DNA of 17,187 nt. Source: an archaeon UBA168. GTDB taxonomy: Archaea > Thermoproteota > Thermoprotei_A > Marsarchaeales > UBA168. Position 1 is the first letter of the stretch, and the number at the start of each line of letters is the position of its first letter. Of this stretch, positions 1 to 5,070 are shown in pieces. Location of the stretch: positions 1 through 17,187 of the forward strand of contig DAYW01000046.1 in NCBI GenBank assembly GCA_002507085.1, read 5' to 3'. The position numbers and the translations under genes are program-made. The notes below the pieces were generated by a model, which worked only from the letters and a program-made list of their open reading frames with translations, was not told the DNA's origin and ran no database searches.

Positions 1-183
1 CATAGAAGTGGCGAGACCACCGATGACTTCATCGCCGACTTAGCCGTGGGCCTAGGAACTGGGCAAATAAAGACCGGAGCGCCGGCTAGAGGAGAAAGGG
101 TAGCAAAGTACAACAGGTTGCTCAAAATAGAGGACGACACCGGAATTCCGTACGCGGGGCCCTCGATTGCGCCAAAAAGCTAA
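1..183 (+). CDS. eno: Enolase, C-terminal fragment (5' end outside window)
   Basis: The first 60 codons read in frame from base 1 and end at TAA 181-183. They give the conserved enolase C-terminus: HRSGETTDDFIADLAVGLGT, then a QIKTGAPARGERVAKYNRLL-type tail. Enolase interconverts 2-phosphoglycerate and phosphoenolpyruvate in glycolysis/gluconeogenesis in the cytoplasm. The SGET.D and KTGAP.RGER segments are the usual signatures of the last part of the TIM barrel; in the family the catalytic and Mg-binding residues lie upstream, outside this window. A run of seven T follows 27 bases after the stop and probably ends the transcript. Identity is secure; nothing can be said about the missing N-terminal part. 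Confidence 0.95.
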   Translation, partial: HRSGETTDDFIADLAVGLGTGQIKTGAPARGERVAKYNRLLKIEDDTGIPYAGPSIAPKS

Positions 184-210
184 GAGCACTCTTCATGAAT
201 CCCTTCAAGA

Positions 211-217
211 TTTTTTT
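211..217 (+). terminator. Oligo-T terminator after eno
   Basis: Seven consecutive T lie 28 bases after the enolase stop codon, without an obvious stem. In archaea a T tract alone is commonly enough for RNA polymerase release. It falls between eno and the next gene, so a terminator role is reasonable but inferred. Confidence 0.5.
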
Positions 218-246
218 CGAGGGAGGGAGGGACGAAAGAGGCGTGC

Positions 247-831
247 GTGGGAAGCTTTCGCATCGACGTGCTAAAAGGAAATGAGGCAATAGAGATACAG
301 CTCAGCGGAGTCTATAGGCTGAAGACGAAGATAAGGGCCCTTCTGAATATGGGTTACAGCGTAAAGCTAGTCATACCGATACAGGCAGTGCTGGAAACGC
401 CGAGCGGGACCGTCTACAAAAAACAGACGGCTAAGGTCTTCAGAGAACTGGCAGGACTTGCAGGGCTTTTTCCAGCGGATGGACTCGAAGTCCTGCTCAT
501 GTATCTTAAGGAAAAAAGGACCTGGTCAAGGATTAAAAGAGGAAGAAAATACGTTATGCCAAAGGGAAAATTCAAAAGAGACACGATCCCCTTGGAAACC
601 ATAAAAACCATTTCTCTAAAAAAAGGCGAGGACTTGCTGAGGCTTGTTGCTCTTCCCTCCGGCGATTTCACGAGCTTTCAGCTATCAAAGGTGAACTCCA
701 TGGCGCCGGTCACCGGATCAAGGGCATGCTACATATTGAGACACGCAGGGGTTATAACGGTAGTTGGCAAAAGGGGAAGAGCTTACGTGTATCGTTTAGA
801 ATCCCCTCAGGCTAACTCTGATAAGTCATGA
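247..831 (+). CDS. Unrecognised basic protein, possible C-terminal winged helix
   Basis: A 194-residue open frame that I do not recognise. It starts at GTG 247, the first start codon after the in-frame TGA at 196-198, with GAGG (238-241) five bases upstream. It has no signal peptide or membrane segment. Residues about 1-50 look like alternating strands (IEIQLSGVYRL, YSVKLVIPI). Residues about 88-112 are very rich in Lys/Arg (KRTWSRIKRGRKYVMPKGKFKR). Residues about 143-184 (LSKVNSMAPVTGSRACYILR, then a GVITVVGKRGRAYVYRL-like hairpin) have the helix-helix-wing look of a winged-helix DNA-binding domain. This suggests nucleic-acid binding, but that is inference. It lies between eno and rps19e on the same strand with a 129-base gap to the latter, so it is probably its own transcript. 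Confidence 0.75.
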   Translation: MGSFRIDVLKGNEAIEIQLSGVYRLKTKIRALLNMGYSVKLVIPIQAVLETPSGTVYKKQTAKVFRELAGLAGLFPADGLEVLLMYLKEKRTWSRIKRGRKYVMPKGKFKRDTIPLETIKTISLKKGEDLLRLVALPSGDFTSFQLSKVNSMAPVTGSRACYILRHAGVITVVGKRGRAYVYRLESPQANSDKS

Positions 832-930
832 ACTCCTGTTTTCCGACGCTCATCATCGGGGACGCTTAATCCCGGCAACCTTCTGTTAAGCTTTGCCCAC
901 AACTCCAGAGGCTCTCGGCATAACGACAAA

Positions 931-938
931 GTTAAAAG
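931..938 (+). promoter_or_regulatory. TATA-like box for rps19e
   Basis: GTTAAAAG, preceded by an A-rich stretch (CGACAAA), is centred 26.5 bases upstream of the TTG start of rps19e. That is the normal archaeal TATA-to-start-site distance, so transcription would begin at the start codon itself (a leaderless mRNA). No Shine-Dalgarno sequence precedes the TTG, which agrees. Inferred from spacing only. Confidence 0.55.
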
Positions 939-960
939 CAAAGCACCTTATTGAAATAGA

Positions 961-1446
961 TTGGAGAAGCTGAACTATAGGGCAGTGTCATCCCAATATC
1001 TGGTTGGCCCTCTAGCTGTAAGATTGAAGTCATTTGAGCAGATAACACAGCCAGCATGGGCGAACTACGCTAAAACCGCGACCTTCAAGCAGTCATTGCC
1101 CCAAGACCCGGAGTGGTGGTATAAGCGCGCAGCATCAGTGCTCGTTAAGCTATCGCAAGAACCAACATTAGGCGTAAGCCGGCTCTCGAGCATGTACGGT
1201 GGCAGGATAATAAGCAGGGCGAAGCCCCACCACGTCGTAAGAGGGTCTAGAAAAGTAATAAGAACCATAATAGACCAGCTCGAGCAAGCAGGACTAATAG
1301 CCATAAGCGGCAACGCAAAGGTCCTTACCCCAACCGCAGAAGCCCTGCTAAACGACGTGGCTAAGGAAGTTGTAGAAGAAATAAAGAAAGAAGAGCCGAG
1401 GTTGGAAGTATACAACTGGGCCTTCCGAGGTGATAGCCATGGCTGA
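961..1446 (+). CDS. rps19e: Small-subunit ribosomal protein S19e
   Basis: 161 residues, slightly longer than many archaeal S19e proteins (about 150). Family hallmarks are present: the QPAWANYAKTATFKQSLPQD segment, the DPEWWYKRAASVLVKL helix, GVSRLSSMYGGR, and VRGSRKVIRTIIDQLEQAGL followed by a short hairpin and C-terminal helix. S19e is a winged-helix-like 30S protein shared by archaea and eukaryotes and absent from bacteria; in eukaryotes it is needed for small-subunit maturation. The start is TTG 961; a TATA-like box lies 26 bases upstream and no Shine-Dalgarno is seen, so translation is probably leaderless. Its last eight bases (ATGGCTGA) contain the start codon of the downstream PDCD5-family gene. 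S19e next to PDCD5 is a conserved archaeal arrangement. Confidence 0.95.
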   Translation: MEKLNYRAVSSQYLVGPLAVRLKSFEQITQPAWANYAKTATFKQSLPQDPEWWYKRAASVLVKLSQEPTLGVSRLSSMYGGRIISRAKPHHVVRGSRKVIRTIIDQLEQAGLIAISGNAKVLTPTAEALLNDVAKEVVEEIKKEEPRLEVYNWAFRGDSHG

Positions 1447-1768
1447 AGATGATGAAGAGCTAAACGAGCTCAAAAGAAGGAGGCTCGAAGATCTGAGCTC
1501 TTCCTATTACAGCAAAAAAACCCAAGAAAAGCAGATACAGGAAGAAAGGCGCAACATATTAAGAGAGATACTTGAACCCGATGCAAGAGCCAGACTTGAT
1601 AATCTAAGAATAGTTAAGCCAGACTTCACGGAACTTATAGAGAACCAACTCATAGCGCTTTACCAGCAAGGGAGGATAAGCCGCGTTAGCGATGAACAAC
1701 TCAAAGCCCTGCTTTACAACCTGTCCTCGAGGCAGAAAAACACTACCATTCACATAGAGGAAAAGTAA
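1439..1768 (+). CDS. PDCD5 (TFAR19)-family DNA-binding protein
   Basis: 109 residues from ATG 1439. An in-frame GTG at 1430 would add three residues, but ATG 1439 gives the usual MAEDDEEL-type N-terminus and an 8-base overlap with the end of rps19e. Family marks are the highly charged N-terminal helix (ELNELKRRRLEDL), a central helical bundle with EERRNILREILEPDARARL and a short RIVKPDFTELIENQLIALYQ segment, and the motif ISRVSDEQLKALL near the C-terminus. Archaeal homologues are small, basic, helical proteins reported to bind DNA; their cell role is poorly known. Overlap with rps19e implies translational coupling. The stop codon is only 3 bases from the stop of the convergent UPF0147 gene. 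Confidence 0.93.
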   Translation: MAEDDEELNELKRRRLEDLSSSYYSKKTQEKQIQEERRNILREILEPDARARLDNLRIVKPDFTELIENQLIALYQQGRISRVSDEQLKALLYNLSSRQKNTTIHIEEK

Positions 1769-1771
1769 CCA

Positions 1772-2041
1772 TCAATCCTTAACTTTCTCAAGCATGCTTG
1801 CGACGTTCCAGAACTGCACCCTAGTCCTCGTGGGCATGTTAGGATCCTGAGATATTTCGTCAAGGATGCTAAGAGCGTTGGCCGCCCTCACACCTGGGCT
1901 TACCGATGTGTCCTGCAGGTATTCAATTGCATCTAGAACCGCGCGCCTAATGTTCTTCGGGACGTGAATATCGTTACTTATATCCTGCAAAATCTTTATG
2001 GATAGCTTAATCGCATCTGCCGCGTTCAGAGGGACGGACAT
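1772..2041 (-). CDS. UPF0147 family protein
   Basis: 89 residues, the usual length for this small archaeal family of unknown function. The family pattern is clear: DISNDIHVPKNIRRAVLDAI in the first half, then RAANALSILDEISQDPNMPT and RTRVQFWNVASMLEKV. It is predicted all-helical and soluble, with no metal-binding motif. ATG at 2041 is preceded on the minus strand by GTGATG about 4 bases away and by a TATA-like box around 2071-2080, so it likely has its own promoter. It converges tail-to-tail with the PDCD5 gene, 3 bases apart. Function unknown; the family assignment is confident, from pattern recognition. Confidence 0.9.
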   Translation of the reverse strand: MSVPLNAADAIKLSIKILQDISNDIHVPKNIRRAVLDAIEYLQDTSVSPGVRAANALSILDEISQDPNMPTRTRVQFWNVASMLEKVKD

Positions 2042-2070
2042 AACACATCACATTTTGATTAGAAGACATA

Positions 2071-2080
2071 GAATAAAAGG
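2071..2080 (-). promoter_or_regulatory. TATA-like box for the UPF0147 gene
   Basis: On the minus strand CCTTTTATTC is centred about 35 bases before the ATG of the UPF0147 gene. This would place the start of transcription about 8 bases before the ATG and leave a very short leader containing GTGATG as ribosome-binding site. Spacing-based inference. Confidence 0.4.
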
Positions 2081-2108
2081 ATAGCACCGAGCGCAGCTTG
2101 AATCCGAG

Positions 2109-2849
2109 TCAGAACAGGAACAGGTACGAGAAAACTATGAGCGCCAGCACCATAACGGCCATGTGCAGAAGGCCCGACACGGCTTTTCCCTTGTTTATCT
2201 CCCCCGCCAACAAACCCAGAAACACGCTTTCAGAAAGGGCAACGTAGTAGCTCACGCTCCTGAAGAGCGATGGAGAGAGGCTGGACTTTTGAGAAAACAA
2301 TGGGATAGTGCTTGTAGTATAGGGGGTTATTTTTATTGTCGCCCCAACTGCTAACAGAAACGTAAAGAAGGCCACGTATATTATTATAACGTGAATTCTC
2401 GTTTCAGATTCCCTCCTTTTCTGAAGCTCAACGTATTGGGCCTGAAAGGTGCCGAGCTCGTCAAGGAAGGTATGCATTTCGGGCGTCAAGTTAAGAAGAT
2501 CCTTTATAGAGGCTATGGAATAGTTGGATATTTTGCTCTTCAGCGCGGAAGACAAAGAGGAAAGAGCATTTTGGAGCGGAACGCCAAGGGTGAGCCTGGA
2601 AACGAAAGCCTTCAGCACTGGCTTCAAGGGCCCGTACTCGCCTTCCGAAGCTACCACGAACGCCTTAACAAGCGGAGAGCCACCTCTGATGGCCCTTGCG
2701 ACATTAAAAAGATAAGTCGAGAAGTAAAAGTCCATTAGCATCTTTTTCCTATCGATGAGCGTGAAGAGCACTCCAAGAGGAAATGATACGGCGAATATCG
2801 CCGCGCCAATCAGCAGTTCGAAGTTTTCTGAGAGCACCGCGGCAAACAT
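2109..2849 (-). CDS. Type II secretion F-domain (TadC/GspF-like) membrane protein
   Basis: A polytopic membrane protein with one type II secretion F domain, the inner-membrane platform that in type IV pili, archaella and Tad systems works with a hexameric ATPase. I start it at ATG 2849 (246 residues): a TATA-like box, TTTATATG, lies 27 bases upstream. The longer frame opens at TTG 2975 (288 residues) but has no supporting signal. Order from Met 2849: a hydrophobic segment (FELLIGAAIFAVSFPLGVLF), the cytoplasmic helical F domain (ARAIRGGSPLVKAFVVASEG, KPVLKAFVSRLTLGVPLQNA), then three hydrophobic segments (IIIYVAFFTFLLAVGATI; ALSESVFLGLLAG; MAVMVLALIVFSYLFLF). It is half the size of archaellum FlaJ. 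No ATPase, pilin or prepilin peptidase gene lies in the window, so its partner is unknown. Confidence 0.82.
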   Translation of the reverse strand: MFAAVLSENFELLIGAAIFAVSFPLGVLFTLIDRKKMLMDFYFSTYLFNVARAIRGGSPLVKAFVVASEGEYGPLKPVLKAFVSRLTLGVPLQNALSSLSSALKSKISNYSIASIKDLLNLTPEMHTFLDELGTFQAQYVELQKRRESETRIHVIIIYVAFFTFLLAVGATIKITPYTTSTIPLFSQKSSLSPSLFRSVSYYVALSESVFLGLLAGEINKGKAVSGLLHMAVMVLALIVFSYLFLF

Positions 2850-2872
2850 CTCGTCAAATCGAGACTTAGCGC

Positions 2873-2880
2873 CATATAAA
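2873..2880 (-). promoter_or_regulatory. TATA-like box for the F-domain gene; decides its start
   Basis: TTTATATG on the minus strand, centred 27 bases before ATG 2849. The distance fits leaderless transcription from that ATG and argues against the TTG start 126 bases further upstream, which would place this box inside the coding sequence. Confidence 0.6.
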
Positions 2881-2995
2881 CCTTGCCTTAAAAGCAAATT
2901 TACGCCAAGCTTATAATTTAAGGAGCTCTGCAGACAGACTAAGCCCGCAACGCTGAAAACGCCACGCAGCAACAAGGGTCTAGTTGTCCGCTAGG

Positions 2996-3003
2996 CTAAA
3001 TAG
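2996..3003 (+). promoter_or_regulatory. TATA-like box for the DUF357-cytidylyltransferase gene
   Basis: CTAAATAG, centred about 24 bases before ATG 3023. It supports that ATG, rather than the in-frame TTG at 2984, as the start of a leaderless message. It lies in the divergent gap shared with the minus-strand F-domain gene (2850-3022). Confidence 0.4.
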
Positions 3004-3022
3004 CCCTTCTAACGAAGTCCGT

Positions 3023-3715
3023 ATGGACGAGGAAGCCATCAGAGACAGGGCTGAGAAGTACATAAGGAACTTAAAGGGCATAATTTTTACACTACAGCCA
3101 ATTAAGCCGATCGAGCTGGCAAAGCAATACCTCAGCGATTCCGAATATTACCTAGCCAAGGGTGACTACATATCTTCGATAGTGTGCTCGTCGTATGCTG
3201 AGGGAATCATAGACGGGTTAAGGGAGAATGGGACGGTCACCGGGAGCTGGAAGACGGACCTGCTTCAAGAAAGAAGCGTGGTGGTTGCCGGCACTTGGGA
3301 CATCCTACATCCAGGGCACATTAAGCTCCTCGAGTTTGCCGCATCCCTAGGTGACCTTACGGTCATAGTTTCGAGGGACGCAAACGCCGCAAGGGCAAAA
3401 GGCCACGCTCCAATCTTGCCAGAGCAGCAAAGGCTTATCGTGGTGTCCGCCCTGAAACCAGTGAAGAAGGCCATCTTGGGATCGCTGGATGGCGACCCCG
3501 TCAAGACCGTGGCCGACCTCAAACCCGACCTCTTTGTACTGGGTCCTGACCAACCATACGATGAGCATGAGCTCGAGCTGAAGCTCAGGAGCTACGGCTG
3601 CAACACAAAAGTGATAAAGTTCAAGGAGCGCTTCATCTCACCTGGGCTCATAACAAGCTCAAGCAAGATCGTGGAAAACATAAGGATGCGCAATGACCAG
3701 AAAGGTACCTCATGA
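3023..3715 (+). CDS. DUF357 domain fused to RibL-type cytidylyltransferase (probable FAD synthase)
   Basis: 230 residues from ATG 3023. An in-frame TTG at 2984 would add 13 residues but would overlap the TATA-like box. Residues about 1-75 match the all-helical DUF357 domain (RAEKYIRNLKGI, KQYLSDSEYYLAKGDYISSI, SSYAEGIIDGLR). Residues about 84-225 form a class-I-like nucleotidyltransferase: nucleotide-binding motif GTWDILHPGH at 90-99, then LTVIVSRDANAARAKG, PEQQRLIVVSALK, DLFVLGPDQPYDE, and a C-terminal SSSKIVENIR in place of the family's ISST-like motif. In archaea such enzymes (RibL) make FAD from FMN, using CTP or ATP; related enzymes use glycerol-3-phosphate. FAD synthase is the best guess, with substrate unproven. 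The helical domain may be regulatory or help oligomerisation. Confidence 0.85.
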   Translation: MDEEAIRDRAEKYIRNLKGIIFTLQPIKPIELAKQYLSDSEYYLAKGDYISSIVCSSYAEGIIDGLRENGTVTGSWKTDLLQERSVVVAGTWDILHPGHIKLLEFAASLGDLTVIVSRDANAARAKGHAPILPEQQRLIVVSALKPVKKAILGSLDGDPVKTVADLKPDLFVLGPDQPYDEHELELKLRSYGCNTKVIKFKERFISPGLITSSSKIVENIRMRNDQKGTS

Positions 3716-3758
3716 AGCTATGAGGCTATAATCCAATTCGGCCTTGCCCGCTGATATC

Positions 3759-3766
3759 TTTATAAA
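3759..3766 (+). promoter_or_regulatory. TATA box for the LSm gene
   Basis: TTTATAAA, a near-consensus archaeal TATA box, centred 35 bases before the TTG start of the LSm gene. Transcription should begin near 3789-3790, giving a leader of under ten bases that contains GGTG (3788-3791). Confidence 0.65.
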
Positions 3767-3797
3767 CTCCCGACTTTTAGTTAAAAAGGTGTAATGC

Positions 3798-4103
3798 TTG
3801 ATATCCAGAAGGATAAGGGATGAGGAACCGGAAAGGAATCAACAAAATCGCAATAACGTTGAAACGCCGCTCAGGCTCTTGAAGAAGGCACTCAACGCGC
3901 CCGTTACGGTTAAGCTAAAGGACGGTGAGGAGTACAGGGGTATACTTAACAACTACGATCCTACTATGAACATCGTACTGGACGAGTCGACTCAGGTAGA
4001 CGAAAACGGTAATGCGCTTGTCTCATTTGGTAAAATACTCATAAGGGGAAACAACATACTATACATAGTCGTTGGAGAATCGGGCAACAAGGCCGCGAAG
4101 TAA
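3798..4103 (+). CDS. LSm (Sm-like) RNA-binding protein
   Basis: 101 residues. The Sm fold covers about residues 26-95: Sm1 begins at TPLRLLKKALNAPVTVKLKD and contains EEYRGILNNYDPTMNIVLDE, the usual D-x-x-M-N RNA-binding loop; Sm2 is ILIRGNNILYIVV with the RGxN signature. Archaeal LSm proteins form ring heptamers that bind U-rich RNA and are related to Hfq and eukaryotic Sm rings. The first about 25 residues (ISRRIRDEEPERNQQNRNNV) are a polar, probably disordered extension; many archaeal LSm proteins are only 70-80 residues. I take TTG 3798 because GGTG lies six bases before it and no in-frame ATG precedes the Sm fold. An ATG at 3794 is out of frame and stops after nine codons. A HAD phosphatase follows 42 bases later. 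Confidence 0.93.
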   Translation: MISRRIRDEEPERNQQNRNNVETPLRLLKKALNAPVTVKLKDGEEYRGILNNYDPTMNIVLDESTQVDENGNALVSFGKILIRGNNILYIVVGESGNKAAK

Positions 4104-4113
4104 GCGCGCAATG

Positions 4114-4121
4114 CTTATGTT
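4114..4121 (+). promoter_or_regulatory. Weak TATA-like box for the HAD gene
   Basis: CTTATGTT, centred about 28 bases before TTG 4146 in the short gap after the LSm gene. It would allow separate, nearly leaderless transcription of the HAD gene. Weak match, so tentative. Confidence 0.3.
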
Positions 4122-4145
4122 TGGCGCAAGGGGATTTAATCTCCC

Positions 4146-4829
4146 TTGCACAAAAAAGCAGATGTTAGTAGCTTCAAGGCGATAATATTTGACATGGACG
4201 GAACCCTTCTTGACTCAAAGAAGGCCTTTATAGCGCAACTTGAGGACTTTTTCGCCATAAATCACGTAATTGGGATTAGCAAGACAGACGCAGCAAAGCT
4301 CGTCGGAAAGACCTACCATGACATTTTCCAACAGGTTTTCGATGACGTAGATGCCGAGCAAGAAAAACAGTGGATCGAGTGGATGAACTACAGCTACAGG
4401 TACTACTACATAGAGAAGTTTGCCAGCCTCTTTCCTGGTGCGATCGAATGCGTTAAGCGGCTAAAAGCACAGGGATTCAAGATCGGCGTTGCAACGAACG
4501 CGCCAAGGATAATATTAGACTACTTCATGAACAAATATGAATTTGGGCAAATGGGAATAATCGGGATCTCAGGAGATGATGTAGAAAGGAAAAAACCATA
4601 TCCCGACATGCTCTTGAAGCTGATGAAGCAGATGGGTTGCGAGCCCGATAACACGATCTACGTTGGGGATATGGATATAGATGTAAGAGCTGCACGCGCG
4701 GCTTCAATACCGTCATTTGCCGTTCTGACAGGCTTATCTGACATGGCGTCAGTGCAATCTGAGCACCCGGATGTGATGGTTCCGTCGATCGCGTGGATAT
4801 GCAAGGTAATAGGTTCATCAACAACGTAA
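4146..4829 (+). CDS. HAD-superfamily phosphatase (phosphoglycolate phosphatase-like)
   Basis: 227 residues from TTG 4146. All four HAD motifs are visible: motif I FDMDGT with nucleophile Asp16 and acid/base Asp18; motif II GVATNA (Thr117); motif III Lys150 in ERKKPYPD; motif IV YVGDMDIDV with Mg-binding Asp175 and Asp179. The roughly 80-residue helical insertion after motif I (DSKKAFIAQLEDFF to FASLFPGA) is a C1-type cap, as in phosphoglycolate phosphatase and beta-phosphoglucomutase relatives. This points to a soluble Mg-dependent phosphatase of a small phosphorylated metabolite; the exact substrate cannot be read from sequence. It follows the LSm gene on the same strand and converges on leuS. 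Confidence 0.88.
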   Translation: MHKKADVSSFKAIIFDMDGTLLDSKKAFIAQLEDFFAINHVIGISKTDAAKLVGKTYHDIFQQVFDDVDAEQEKQWIEWMNYSYRYYYIEKFASLFPGAIECVKRLKAQGFKIGVATNAPRIILDYFMNKYEFGQMGIIGISGDDVERKKPYPDMLLKLMKQMGCEPDNTIYVGDMDIDVRAARAASIPSFAVLTGLSDMASVQSEHPDVMVPSIAWICKVIGSSTT

Positions 4830-5045
4830 GTCATCTCCCTGCTCTAATGAGGGCCCAGCGAGCAAATGCATGATCCCTTTCCCGCCGTTAATTTTAAGCT
4901 GCACTAATCCACACTTGGTATAGCGAAAAACTTGCACGTTCATCTTTTTCTTAAGCCGCCAGGAGAGGTGTAAACGCCATGAATATCACATAAAGCCTTC
5001 GAACGCGTTATTTCGTCATGATAAAAAGCCACCCAAGCCCTTGCA
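4830..5045. other. Convergent intergenic region between HAD gene and leuS
   Basis: 216 bases between two stop codons. It holds the distal half of the leuS terminator-like inverted repeat (5021-5032) and an AT-rich patch, GTTAATTTTAAG (4888-4899), that could be a TATA-like box for a short plus-strand RNA. A 41-codon minus-strand frame (4818-4943) has no recognisable features. I see no tRNA, box C/D or box H/ACA RNA. Confidence 0.5.
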
Positions 5046-5070
5046 TCAGATGACCTCGAAGAGTGGCTTT
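5021..5070 (-). terminator. Inverted repeat plus T run at the end of leuS
   Basis: On the minus strand AAAGCCAC (5070-5063) and GTGGCTTT (5032-5025) are perfect 8-base inverted arms 30 bases apart, and the second arm runs into five T (5027-5023). The first arm lies in the last codons of leuS and the second just after its stop. It resembles an intrinsic terminator with a long loop. In archaea the T run may act alone. Role inferred. Confidence 0.45.

Noticed and set aside
832..960. Possible small RNA or tRNA in the gap before rps19e
   Set aside because: No cloverleaf, T-loop or box C/D pattern; the gap is explained by the rps19e TATA-like box at its end.
2163..2738. Overlapping plus-strand frames opposite the F-domain gene
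   Set aside because: Their translations lack family signatures, while the minus strand encodes a coherent F domain with membrane segments.
3265..3568. Minus-strand frames opposite the DUF357-cytidylyltransferase gene
   Set aside because: They oppose the conserved nucleotidyltransferase domain and show no family features.
4818..4943. 41-codon minus-strand frame in the gap between the HAD gene and leuS
   Set aside because: No recognisable motif, no good promoter or ribosome-binding site, and it runs into the HAD coding sequence.
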